From an uncultured Oscillibacter sp. (lineage in GTDB: Bacteria > Bacillota > Clostridia > Oscillospirales > Oscillospiraceae), in contig CAJTJA010000030.1 of NCBI GenBank assembly GCA_910576845.1, forward strand, positions 1-27,542: a DNA stretch of 27,542 bases, written 5' to 3'. A model generated the notes under the pieces. That model had not been told where the DNA came from. It was given only the letters and a program-made list of their open reading frames with translations, and did not search any database. Both the position numbers and the translations under genes were made by a program. Of the stretch, positions 1 to 7,559 are shown in pieces. Position 1 is the stretch's first letter, and the number at the start of each line of letters is the position of its first letter.

Positions 1-356
1 GAAGTAATTGCCGCTTCAATCAATCTTTCATTGATATTCATCGTATCCGGGCGAATGTCCACAAATACAATCTGCGCGCCGCGCAGCACAAACGCGTTTG
101 CCGTTGAGACAAACGTATAGGACGGCATAATCACCTGATCGCCAGGCTGAATATCGCACAGCAGCGCCGCCAGTTCCAGAGCATGGGTACAAGAGGTGGT
201 CAGCAGCACCTTGCCTGCCTGAAAGCAGCTCTCCATCCATGCGCAACACTTTTGCGTGAAAACCCCGTCCCCACAGATTTTATTCTGCTCCTGCGCCGCC
301 TGACGCATATATGTGAAGGATTTCTCCACAACCGGCGGACAATTAAACGGTATCAT
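1..356 (-). CDS. wecE: dTDP-4-amino-4,6-dideoxygalactose transaminase, WecE/RffA type (C-terminus cut by window edge)
   Basis: Only the first 118 residues are inside the window and the frame stays open to base 1. They begin MIPFNCPPVV and continue with CGDG, TSCTHALELAALL, DIQPGDQVIMPSYTFVST and FVDIRPDTMNI, which follow the E. coli WecE N-terminus closely. This PLP-dependent DegT/DnrJ/EryC1/StrS family enzyme transfers an amino group from glutamate to C4 of dTDP-4-keto-6-deoxyglucose. The PLP lysine lies beyond the edge, so activity cannot be judged. The ATG at 356 follows GAGAGGG by about five bases and lies 12 bases after the rmlB stop. Together with rmlA and rmlB this gives a dTDP-4-amino-4,6-dideoxyhexose route. 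A related 4-aminotransferase making the gluco epimer is possible, but the opening residues favour the WecE type. Confidence 0.88.
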   Translation of the reverse strand, partial: MIPFNCPPVVEKSFTYMRQAAQEQNKICGDGVFTQKCCAWMESCFQAGKVLLTTSCTHALELAALLCDIQPGDQVIMPSYTFVSTANAFVLRGAQIVFVDIRPDTMNINERLIEAAIT

Positions 357-368
357 TGCAGCCCTCTC

Positions 369-1421
369 TTATGTATACATCATTTTGCAGTAGGTTTGAA
401 ATTCCTGGTCCGCCGCGGTTTCCAGCCACCGCTCATTGGCCAGATACCACTGCACCGTGCGCTCCAAACCTTTCTCAAACGAATAAAGCGGCGACCAGCC
501 AGTATGCCCCTGCAGCTTTGTATAGTCCATCGCATACCGCCTGTCGTGGCCGGGACGGTCCGCAACAAACCGAATCAAGCTCTCAGGCCGGTCCAGCATG
601 CGCAAAACCGTCCGAACAACATTCAGGTTGCTCTCCTCCGTATCCCCGCCGATATTATAAACCTCGCCAATCGTTCCTTCCCGCATGACACGGCACAACG
701 CTGAACAGTGATCCTCCACATACAGCCAATTCCGCACCTGTCGGCCATCTCCGTAAACCGGAATTTCCCTGTGGTGCAGCGCATTATAAATAATGAGCGG
801 AATCAGCTTTTCCGGGAATTGATAGGGCCCAAAGTTATTTGAGCAGCGTGTAACAACGGCGGGGAAGCCAAATGTTTCGCAATAAGCCCGCACAAACAAA
901 TCCCCGCCGGCTTTTGAGGCGGCGTAAGGACTGTTCGGCGCAATCGGCGAATCCTCGCAAAACTTCCCTTCCATGCCAAGGGAACCGTAAACCTCGTCTG
1001 TGGATACCTGAATATAGCGGACGCCGGGCCTATAATCGCGGCAGTTCTTGTCCCCCGGTGCCAGACTCCAATAAACCCGAGCGCACTCCAACAGTCTCTG
1101 GGTTCCCATCACATTTGCCGACATAAACGCATCTGGTGTCAAAATGCTTCGGTCAACATGGGTCTCTGCGGCAAAATTGACAATACTGTCAACTTCAAAC
1201 CTTTCCAGCGCTCCGCTCACCTGCGCCGCATCCGCAATATCGCCCTTTATGAAAGCATAGCGTTTATCCTGCTCCACATCCCTCAAATTCTCCAGATTTC
1301 CCGCATACGTGAGCGCGTCAAAATTGACCACCTTAACGTCGCAGTTTTTCAGCAGATAATGGATGAAATTGGAGCCAATAAATCCGCATCCTCCGGTCAC
1401 CATAACAGTTCTCATGTTCAT
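369..1421 (-). CDS. rmlB: dTDP-glucose 4,6-dehydratase RmlB
   Basis: A 350-residue short-chain dehydrogenase/reductase of normal RmlB length. It converts dTDP-glucose to dTDP-4-keto-6-deoxyglucose in the cytoplasm using bound NAD. The NAD-binding glycine motif GGCGFIG is at about residues 10-16, the TDE active-site triad at 141-143 and the YxxxK pair at Tyr166 and Lys170. NAPPETHVDRS-like text (NFAAETHVDRS) and the RNWLYVEDH segment are also typical of the family. The ATG at 1421 overlaps the rmlA stop as ATGA, so the two are probably translationally coupled. A second ATG at 1415 is a possible alternative start. RmlC and RmlD are not seen in the window, so the keto sugar is more likely passed to the aminotransferase next door than made into rhamnose. 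Confidence 0.95.
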   Translation of the reverse strand: MNMRTVMVTGGCGFIGSNFIHYLLKNCDVKVVNFDALTYAGNLENLRDVEQDKRYAFIKGDIADAAQVSGALERFEVDSIVNFAAETHVDRSILTPDAFMSANVMGTQRLLECARVYWSLAPGDKNCRDYRPGVRYIQVSTDEVYGSLGMEGKFCEDSPIAPNSPYAASKAGGDLFVRAYCETFGFPAVVTRCSNNFGPYQFPEKLIPLIIYNALHHREIPVYGDGRQVRNWLYVEDHCSALCRVMREGTIGEVYNIGGDTEESNLNVVRTVLRMLDRPESLIRFVADRPGHDRRYAMDYTKLQGHTGWSPLYSFEKGLERTVQWYLANERWLETAADQEFQTYCKMMYT

Positions 1422-2284
1422 CCGCCTATCAATGACAAAATATATTTACCGTAATCCGTGGATTTTGCCGCCTGCCCAATCCGCTCAAGCTGCTCCGAGG
1501 TGATAAAGCCCCGTCTCCATGCGATCTCTTCAATACAGGAAATGTAAAATCCCTGCCGGGATTGGACCGCCTCCACATACTCCGACGCCTTCAGCATCCC
1601 CTCCGGCGTACCCGTATCCAGCCAAGCGATTCCCCGGCCAAGAAGCGTCACTTTCAGCCGGTTCCGGCGCAGATACTCCTGGTTTACCGCCGTGATTTCC
1701 AATTCCCCCCGCGGGGAGGGCTGAATTTGCCTGGCAATCTGGATGGCGCTGTTTTCGTAAAAGTAAAGCCCGGGCACCGCGTAGTTTGACTTTGGCTTCT
1801 TCGGTTTTTCCTCCAGAGACAAAACGCGGTTCTCCCTGTCGAATTCCACCACACCGTATGCCTGCGGGTCCTTAACCGGATAGCCGAAAATAGACGCGCC
1901 CTCCAGGCCGCTCCAAGTGTCTGTCAGCACGGACGTCAGGCTGTGGCCATAAAAGATATTATCTCCCAGGATAAGGCAGATTTGATCTCCATCAATGAAA
2001 CGCTCACCGATCAGCAGGCTCTGCGCAAGGCCCCGGGGCTCCTCCTGGACAGCGTAGCAAATGTTGACGCCCAGCTGGGAACCGTCCCCCAACAGCTGCC
2101 GGTACATCGGAAGAGCCTGAGGCGTTGAAATCAGCAGGATATCCCGCAGGCCCATCAGCAGGGGAATGGACAGCGGATAATAAATCATCGGCTTGTCATA
2201 GACCGGCAGGAGCTGTTTCGAGATTACGGTCGTCATCGGATACAGCCGCGTTCCCTGGCCTCCCGCTAATATGATCGCTTTCAT
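1418..2284 (-). CDS. rmlA: glucose-1-phosphate thymidylyltransferase RmlA
   Basis: A 288-residue nucleotidyltransferase that joins dTTP and glucose-1-phosphate to make dTDP-glucose. The signature GGQGTRLYPMT is at residues 8-18, the metal-binding GDN at about 107-109, and VEFDRENRVLSLEEKPKKPKS matches the family's sugar-binding strand. Length is normal. The ATG at 2284 overlaps the stop of the WbqC-like gene upstream (ATGA), and its own stop overlaps the rmlB start in the same way. This compact wbqC-rmlA-rmlB-wecE order supports one transcript committed to a dTDP-amino sugar. Confidence 0.96.
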   Translation of the reverse strand: MKAIILAGGQGTRLYPMTTVISKQLLPVYDKPMIYYPLSIPLLMGLRDILLISTPQALPMYRQLLGDGSQLGVNICYAVQEEPRGLAQSLLIGERFIDGDQICLILGDNIFYGHSLTSVLTDTWSGLEGASIFGYPVKDPQAYGVVEFDRENRVLSLEEKPKKPKSNYAVPGLYFYENSAIQIARQIQPSPRGELEITAVNQEYLRRNRLKVTLLGRGIAWLDTGTPEGMLKASEYVEAVQSRQGFYISCIEEIAWRRGFITSEQLERIGQAAKSTDYGKYILSLIGG

Positions 2285-2976
2285 TTATCTCTCCATCCCC
2301 AAATGTAGTAAGGTGCATCATCGCCCACATTGAACAAAAGATCTAATATGGACACCTGATGGTTAAACGGCTCGAAACACTGCCGGTACATGGGATACCC
2401 AGAGTAATCCTTCCATCTCACGTCTATTCCGCAGTCACTGTATTTTGAGGTGTCCATATAATTCTTCGCGGCCGGACCGGAAACGTATATACCGCATCCA
2501 ATGCTCTGCAAAAGGCTCAGCAGTTTCTCATCTTTTTCTCCGTGTGACGCAAACTCCCGGCTGTCCCGAAATTCGGCGTCAAGATTCAGCAGTTCTTTGG
2601 AAATTGTCTGTATCAGATACCTGTTCAGCTGATACAAAAATTCCCACCGGCACTCCAAATACACATATTCCAGCAGCTCCCGGTATTTTTGAAAAAACGG
2701 GGCCCTTGCGTAGGATTCGGAAATGCTTCTATAGTGTTTCTGCTGCCAAGGCAACTCGTTTTTTATCTTGACCTCATCAATCTTTCTTTTGATATCATAG
2801 CCACAGGGAACCGTCAGCCATTTTGGGCCCCCCACCGTCTGAATACGATTTCGGTTCCGCCAATCTCCCACGGTGTATTGGACCTCATCATAAAATACAA
2901 ACATGTCAACATCATGGATGATATCAAAATACCCTTTCCAGGGGATATAATTTGATTGCAGTACAGCGGCCTTCAA
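2281..2976 (-). CDS. WbqC-like family protein
   Basis: A 231-residue protein beginning MKAAVLQSNYIPWKGYFDII, with VFYDEVQYTVGDWRNRNRI and WLTVPC shortly after. This opening pattern is typical of the WbqC-like family found in O-antigen and amino-sugar clusters; its biochemical role is not firmly established. I chose the TTG at 2976 as start. AGGAGG at 2985-2990 sits eight bases upstream of it, whereas an in-frame TTG at 2982 would leave only two bases, and the resulting MKAAVLQ start resembles other family members. The ribosome site overlaps the end of the radical SAM gene. The stop overlaps the rmlA start. Association with RmlA, RmlB and a 4-aminotransferase suggests work on the dTDP-amino sugar, perhaps N-acylation, but this is inferred from context only. 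Confidence 0.82.
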   Translation of the reverse strand: MKAAVLQSNYIPWKGYFDIIHDVDMFVFYDEVQYTVGDWRNRNRIQTVGGPKWLTVPCGYDIKRKIDEVKIKNELPWQQKHYRSISESYARAPFFQKYRELLEYVYLECRWEFLYQLNRYLIQTISKELLNLDAEFRDSREFASHGEKDEKLLSLLQSIGCGIYVSGPAAKNYMDTSKYSDCGIDVRWKDYSGYPMYRQCFEPFNHQVSILDLLFNVGDDAPYYIWGWRDK

Positions 2977-2984
2977 CAGCAATC

Positions 2985-2990
2985 CCTCCT
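2985..2990 (-). promoter_or_regulatory. Ribosome binding site deciding the wbqC-like start
   Basis: AGGAGG on the minus strand. It is eight bases from the TTG at 2976 and only two from the in-frame TTG at 2982, so the downstream codon is the workable start. The site lies just past the stop of the radical SAM gene. Confidence 0.65.
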
Positions 2991-3942
2991 ACGGCTTCAA
3001 TTCCGCAATCATATCTCCATAGCCCCGCCAGGTTTCCGTCCGCTGAAACGGCCAAATCGTCTGTCCGCGGTCCGGGCAGCTTTCGCAGTGCTTAAAAACT
3101 TCAAATTGATCCTGTAAATGTTCCTTGCGAAGTGCGGCATAAGTTTCTCCATTCCAGATTTCGCGAATGGAGTGTTCCGAATAGTTGAACTCGAAATTCG
3201 GATCGCTTTCCCATATAGCCGGACAGTACAGCATCCGCCCAGCCTCGTTTATGCTTATCCGCTCCCACGGATATACGCACGGTTGAACGCGGCCCGCTTT
3301 GGGGACGCTGAACATTTGGCCGCCGCATGAATGCAGCTTACGGAAAATCACATAGTCCACACCCTGCTCTTTCCAATACCGCTCAAAGTCCGCTCTCTCG
3401 TGCTCGTTCTTTTCCTGAACAACAAAGCTTACTACAATCTTAGTCTTAAAATTTCCTTCTTTCCTTTTTTTCAGCATAAATAAAATATTGTTTCGAACTT
3501 TTTCCAGATTGCCATTCAATCGAATCTCCTGATAAACCTTTTCGGAATAAGCGTCCAGGCTGAAATCGATTAAACCGATTCCCATCTCCAAAAGCTGAAC
3601 CGCTCTTTGCTCGTTCAGCAAGGAGCCATTCGTTGTAACGGACACAAACACACCGGAATTCTTAACGGCATACTCCAAAATCTCCATTACTTCCGGGTGC
3701 AGGAACGGTTCCCCAGACGCTGAATAGCGAATTTGCTGCGTTTTGTTCACACCGTATTGCCGCACTTCATCCACCAATTTCTGATTCAGCTCTTTTGAAA
3801 ACTGAGTATCCGTCAGCTTGTTTTCCTTTGCCAGTATAGAATGCGGACAGTGAATGCAGGCATAATTGCACCGTGTGGTCAAGTCCACATTAACCTGAGA
3901 CGGGAAGTCTTTCGTCAGGCGGTCATAAAATCCGTATTGCAT
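2989..3942 (-). CDS. Radical SAM protein with SPASM-type C-terminus
   Basis: A 317-residue radical SAM enzyme. The CxxxCxxC iron-sulfur motif is CNYACIHC with Cys25, Cys29 and Cys32, preceded by VNVDLTTR. SGEPFLHPEV and TTNGSLL are standard barrel motifs. Toward the C-terminus, cysteines in VQPCVYPWERISI, RMLYCPAIW and KHCESCPDRG form a SPASM/twitch-like auxiliary cluster region. The ATG at 3942 follows AGGAGG by nine bases. It sits between a GT-B glycosyltransferase and a WbqC-like gene. Radical SAM/SPASM enzymes in glycan clusters can act on sugars, but the substrate here cannot be read from sequence. A role in peptide maturation is less likely because no precursor peptide gene is adjacent. 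Confidence 0.9.
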   Translation of the reverse strand: MQYGFYDRLTKDFPSQVNVDLTTRCNYACIHCPHSILAKENKLTDTQFSKELNQKLVDEVRQYGVNKTQQIRYSASGEPFLHPEVMEILEYAVKNSGVFVSVTTNGSLLNEQRAVQLLEMGIGLIDFSLDAYSEKVYQEIRLNGNLEKVRNNILFMLKKRKEGNFKTKIVVSFVVQEKNEHERADFERYWKEQGVDYVIFRKLHSCGGQMFSVPKAGRVQPCVYPWERISINEAGRMLYCPAIWESDPNFEFNYSEHSIREIWNGETYAALRKEHLQDQFEVFKHCESCPDRGQTIWPFQRTETWRGYGDMIAELKP

Positions 3943-3959
3943 CTGCTATCTCCTCCTTT

Positions 3960-5909
3960 TCAACCTCTGTCTCCTTTTTGCTCACTTTCTGCGGACAATA
4001 CAGCTCTGTCTTCCAATGCCTCAATCAAATCCTTCCAAAACTTCTTCTGCTGTCCCTCATAATGCAAAATGCGATGGCGGAACTTATCACTTTCTCCGGC
4101 ATAAAAGCCCGGATTCCGCTTCATTGCCAGCACATAATCCATCACCTGCTCATAAGTTCCCTCTGTCATATATTCCAAACCGACAACCTTTGCCTGGTCG
4201 CAATCCATCCGCACCATGGCGAGCGGTAAGCCGCACATCGCCGCCCATAAAACGCTTGCCACACCGCCTTGGCGCTCCGGGTTCAAATATACGTCGCAGA
4301 TTTGATAGAGCGCCAGCAAATCGTGCTCGTAAGGAATGTATACAATCTTCCCTTCCCTCAGACAGTTCTTATATTTTTCATTGATATACACGCTCATGCT
4401 CCCTACGATCAGCCATTTCAGCCCCGGCTCATTTAAAAGAGCGCCGCACACGCAATCTATAAATTCTTCCGACATTTCCGTATCCAGGCGGCTCCCTACC
4501 GTAACCAGCACAAAATCATCTTCCGCCAGCGAATATTGTCTTCGGCTGTACACAGCCTGGGACGGCGGCGGGCTGATGAACAGCGGCAATTCCATAACCG
4601 GCTCTTTTTCAACAGAATGATAAATGCGGTTTGCCTTGTTAAATACGCTCCGCTCTCCTGTGACAAAATGCGTAAAGCAGGAGCTTGACTGATAGCCGCG
4701 TATTGGAAAATACAGAGTTTTGAAATACTGACTGTAGATAGGGGAAAGAACAGACCACTCATCGGAAACATCAATGATCAAATCGGGAGAAAAATCCATG
4801 ATCTTATCCAACTGACACTGCATCTGCTCCCGAATGTCCGCCCAGCCCGTTGTATACTCAATTGTCACTTCCGGCCGGTAGGCCTTTTTATGATACTCCG
4901 CAAACTCCTCCGAGCTGCTGTAGGGCCAATTAACGAATGTACGGAACACTGGCGTATCCGCCAGCATATAGCTGAAAATATCCAGCGGTATGACTCTGAC
5001 CTCATACCCCAGGTCCGCCAGAATATTGCACATCTGAACGGAAAAAAGCGTAGAAGCCGCTTTTTCCGTAAACAGCGTATGATTGAGAACGCAGATCTTT
5101 TTTATTGCTTCAGCCCCGCTTTTTGGAGCGAAGCCCGCCTTGACCTGAAAATCGTACATCCCGCACATCTTTCTCAGAAATGTGCGCCGCAGCGTATAAA
5201 AATCCGGAAAGAGATATTCAGGGTGCATAAAACACATGGTAAACGTGTCGTTGAATATCATATGCAGAAACTGCCGGAGCTCAGGCCGATGAATCTTCAA
5301 AGCGAGTCTTATCAGCCGTTCCATCAGCTCCGCGTCGAAAATATCCCCCAAATATAAAACATACAGGAAAACAATCTCTTCCAAAGGAGCCAATCCATAA
5401 TCCGTACATTTTATCTTCTGCAGCAAGGCATTCCGTTCTTTCTTATGGGCCTTCAGCGCTTCAATCAGCGGTTTAAAGTACCGCAGATCACCATATTGGC
5501 GCTCAATAAATTTTTCAATCTCCCGCTTTACGAAAGCAGGCCTGCCGGTAACATCCTCAAGCAGGAGGGTGGATGCGGGTCCTGCATAGATATAGGGTGC
5601 GGCAATTTTCTGCTCCTCAACGCCATTTTTTAAAATCAGCCGGTATATTTCCGCCCCCACGTCCTGATTCAAAACAGTAATTACGATTTTGTCGTATTCC
5701 TCCGGCGGAATCGTCCTCAGCTGTTCCGGACAGTATACAGCAACATCACCGCCATCCATGATATCCGCATTTTGATCCACAAATCCAATTACTTGGAAGT
5801 GATGGCTTACTAAGTAGTGATAGATTCTCCAGCCATTTCTGCCCCGGCCGTACAGCAGTATCCGGTCTTCCTCTTGAACGCCCTTTACAAGACAAGCACG
5901 CTTTTTCAT
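3960..5909 (-). CDS. GT-B glycosyltransferase with N-terminal Rossmann-like module
   Basis: 649 residues from the ATG at 5909. This start is preferred because GGAGAGAGG lies about ten bases upstream; an in-frame ATG at 5966 would add 19 residues but has no clear ribosome site. Residues about 15-105 form a Rossmann-like module (RILLYGRGRNGWRIYHYL, then VIGFVDQNADI). A helical linker follows. From about residue 275 the text is GT-B-like (KKICVLNHTLFTEKAAS), ending in a GT4-like C-terminal domain with VLVTVGSRL, WLIVGSM, IVYIPYEHDLLALYQICDVYLNPERQGG. It probably transfers a sugar from a nucleotide donor during glycan assembly; donor and acceptor are unknown. It is the first gene behind the promoter at 6076-6104. 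Confidence 0.8.
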   Translation of the reverse strand: MKKRACLVKGVQEEDRILLYGRGRNGWRIYHYLVSHHFQVIGFVDQNADIMDGGDVAVYCPEQLRTIPPEEYDKIVITVLNQDVGAEIYRLILKNGVEEQKIAAPYIYAGPASTLLLEDVTGRPAFVKREIEKFIERQYGDLRYFKPLIEALKAHKKERNALLQKIKCTDYGLAPLEEIVFLYVLYLGDIFDAELMERLIRLALKIHRPELRQFLHMIFNDTFTMCFMHPEYLFPDFYTLRRTFLRKMCGMYDFQVKAGFAPKSGAEAIKKICVLNHTLFTEKAASTLFSVQMCNILADLGYEVRVIPLDIFSYMLADTPVFRTFVNWPYSSSEEFAEYHKKAYRPEVTIEYTTGWADIREQMQCQLDKIMDFSPDLIIDVSDEWSVLSPIYSQYFKTLYFPIRGYQSSSCFTHFVTGERSVFNKANRIYHSVEKEPVMELPLFISPPPSQAVYSRRQYSLAEDDFVLVTVGSRLDTEMSEEFIDCVCGALLNEPGLKWLIVGSMSVYINEKYKNCLREGKIVYIPYEHDLLALYQICDVYLNPERQGGVASVLWAAMCGLPLAMVRMDCDQAKVVGLEYMTEGTYEQVMDYVLAMKRNPGFYAGESDKFRHRILHYEGQQKKFWKDLIEALEDRAVLSAESEQKGDRG

Positions 5910-6008
5910 ATCCGTATGTCCTCTCTCTCCATAACGCATCCAGCATCTGCTATAGCCGGGGTACATGAATCTCTAACCACCTCTTCCCTCGCGCGCTAGC
6001 AAAGGATC

Positions 6009-6035
6009 TTGTTTCATGGCTGCGCCATGAAACAA
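6009..6035 (-). repeat. Perfect inverted repeat, 12-bp stem, 3-base loop (leader hairpin 2)
   Basis: On the plus strand TTGTTTCATGGC, loop TGC, then GCCATGAAACAA: a perfect 12-bp stem. On the minus-strand transcript it is the second hairpin after the predicted start site. No run of T follows on the minus strand, so it is not a classical intrinsic terminator. It shares three bases (6033-6035) with the neighbouring palindrome, so the two full stems cannot both form. Confidence 0.85.
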
Positions 6036-6052
6036 CAGTGGTACCACTGTTG
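6033..6052 (-). repeat. Perfect 20-bp palindrome in leader (hairpin 1 or operator)
   Basis: CAACAGTGGTACCACTGTTG reads the same on both strands. It begins roughly 16 bases after the predicted transcription start of the downstream operon, a usual place for a repressor operator. As RNA it would compete with the adjacent 12-bp hairpin through the shared TTG. Its factor or ligand is unknown. Confidence 0.8.
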
Positions 6053-6075
6053 GCCTTTAGCTTTTTATTGGTCAC

Positions 6076-6104
6076 ATTATATTATAAACGTCAAATCTTA
6101 TCAA
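6076..6104 (-). promoter_or_regulatory. Predicted sigma-A-type promoter for the 5909-to-1 operon
   Basis: On the minus strand TTGATA (6099-6104) is followed by exactly 17 bases and then a perfect TATAAT (6076-6081), in an AT-rich stretch. The expected start site is near 6068, leaving a leader of about 160 bases before the ATG at 5909. It would drive the glycosyltransferase, radical SAM, wbqC-like, rmlA, rmlB and wecE genes. Confidence 0.65.
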
Positions 6105-6137
6105 TCTCTGCAATTTGCATTACCATATATTCGTTCA

Positions 6138-6188
6138 GCTAAGCACTGTTTGAAAAATGGAAATATATCCAGCGGCGAGGAATTTCAG
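6138..6188. repeat. Diverged intergenic repeat, copy B
   Basis: The right half (6165-6184) matches 19590-19609 at 17 of 20 positions, all three differences being transitions. The left half (6139-6157) matches 9895-9913 at 15 of 19 positions. The right end runs into the stop codon of the methyltransferase gene at 6185-6187. Function is unknown. Confidence 0.5.
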
Positions 6189-7072
6189 TCTTTCACAAAT
6201 TCAAAAACAATATAATCGCTTAACTCCCGGTCCTCTAAATTCGCCCGCCAGTGCGCGTCCAGTCCCTTGGAAATAAAGTCATACTGTTTGTGCTGTCCCG
6301 GCTTTTTATTTAAAAGCCAATAGAGCAGATTTCCCATGCCATACCGCTGATAAAACCTGCACTGATACGCTTTCATTCCGCACCGTTCCGCAATCCACTG
6401 GAAGCTGCCTTTTCCCAAAACCCATGGATGCTGGGTGCTGAACAAAAAGGACTCATAATCCGCCCCCAGCAGCTCACGCATAACCGGCGCATCCGTCGGG
6501 GTTCCAATAAAGGCTTTTCCTCCCCCGCTCAAAAGAAGATACGCCTCCTCCACAAACTTCAGAGGGTCTTGAACGTGTTCAATCACATCGAAGGAAACGA
6601 CAATATCAACTTTTCCCGCATACTCTTTCAGCGCCTCCGACACATAGGGAAAAGCATCCATTCCCTTTTCCGCCATAGCCTTTCGGTATGTCTGCGAAGG
6701 CTCAATCGCGATCACCTTTCGCGCTACCGTATTTACATAATCCAAAAACGCCCCGCCGCCGCAGCCAATATCTGCCGCCACCTTTTCTCTGAAAATATCT
6801 GTTCCAGTGTACTGAAATTTTGCAAGGCTCTCCGCGTCATGCATACGATAGAAATCTTCAATGGAAGAGGTTCCCTCCAAGCTCCGGCGGTAAGCCTCAC
6901 TCTCATAAAAGGATTCGCAATCCTCCTGCAAATCCTCGTGCCAAATCGTATGGCAGCTTCCGCACTGATACATCGAAACCGCGCTCTTATAAAAATTTCC
7001 GACTCTTCCGTCCCGTATAGGGCCCTGATAGACAACGCTCACCTCGTCACAGCCGCATAATCTGCATTTCAC
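6185..7072 (-). CDS. SAM-dependent methyltransferase with N-terminal four-cysteine zinc site
   Basis: 295 residues from a GTG at 7072. An ATG at 7126 would give 313 residues but overlaps the upstream phosphatase by 80 bases and would precede the conserved domain with unrelated sequence; GGAAGAGGG lies about 11 bases before the GTG. Cys3/Cys6 and Cys37/Cys40 (CRLC and CGSC) make a putative zinc-binding site like that of sugar C-methyltransferases such as NovU and TylC3. A class I SAM fold follows, with ADIGCGGGAFL at about 101-111, IAIEPS, and VVSFDVIEHVQDP. The C-terminal domain usual in 400-residue sugar C-methyltransferases is absent. It follows the CMP-sugar genes and probably methylates a sugar or sugar precursor; substrate unknown. 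Confidence 0.82.
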   Translation of the reverse strand: MKCRLCGCDEVSVVYQGPIRDGRVGNFYKSAVSMYQCGSCHTIWHEDLQEDCESFYESEAYRRSLEGTSSIEDFYRMHDAESLAKFQYTGTDIFREKVAADIGCGGGAFLDYVNTVARKVIAIEPSQTYRKAMAEKGMDAFPYVSEALKEYAGKVDIVVSFDVIEHVQDPLKFVEEAYLLLSGGGKAFIGTPTDAPVMRELLGADYESFLFSTQHPWVLGKGSFQWIAERCGMKAYQCRFYQRYGMGNLLYWLLNKKPGQHKQYDFISKGLDAHWRANLEDRELSDYIVFEFVKD

Positions 7073-7559
7073 TTTTCTCACATCCCTCTTCCAATATCCA
7101 CTCAATAAACTCCCGAACCGCTCCATGTCCCCCCGTATATGTGCTGGTAAACACGCACTGCTTTTTCACAGCATCCGCCGCATCCGCCGGGCAGCCGCAA
7201 ACCCCGCAGAGCCTCATCATGGGCAGATCATTTTCATCATCCCCCATGCAGGCGGCCTGCTCCAGCGGTATGGAAAGTTCCTCCGATACCCTCTTAAGGC
7301 AGGCATCCTTCCGCTCAACGCCCTGATATAAATATCGAATTTCCAGCTCTCTGCACCGATTTTCTACGATGGCCGATGTCCGGCCAGTAATAATCACGGG
7401 AATGATTTGTTTTTTAGGAAGCAGGTTCCGGATTCCGTAGCCGTCCCTCACATGAAACGCTTTCATCAGCTCCCCTTGGGCCGACATATAAATCTGTCCG
7501 TCCGTCAAGGTTCCATCCACATCCATAACCAGCAAACGAATGGGCTTTTGGCTTTTCAT
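7047..7559 (-). CDS. KdsC-like HAD phosphatase
   Basis: 170 residues, the usual length of KdsC. HAD motif I is VMDVDGTLTDG with Asp13 and Asp15, motif II is IITGRTS, and motif IV is GDDENDLPMM. KdsC removes the 8-phosphate from 3-deoxy-octulosonate 8-phosphate; relatives act on nonulosonate 9-phosphates. The start overlaps the cytidylyltransferase-like gene as ATGA, so the two products are probably made together. The context suggests it dephosphorylates a ketoacid sugar phosphate before CMP activation. No KdsA or NeuB gene is visible, so the exact substrate is open. Confidence 0.87.
   Translation of the reverse strand: MKSQKPIRLLVMDVDGTLTDGQIYMSAQGELMKAFHVRDGYGIRNLLPKKQIIPVIITGRTSAIVENRCRELEIRYLYQGVERKDACLKRVSEELSIPLEQAACMGDDENDLPMMRLCGVCGCPADAADAVKKQCVFTSTYTGGHGAVREFIEWILEEGCEKSEMQIMRL

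Noticed and set aside
6009..6052. Twin inverted repeats as an intrinsic terminator of the methyltransferase gene
   Set aside because: They have perfect stems but no T run on either side in the minus-strand direction, and they lie downstream of a good promoter, which fits a leader element better.
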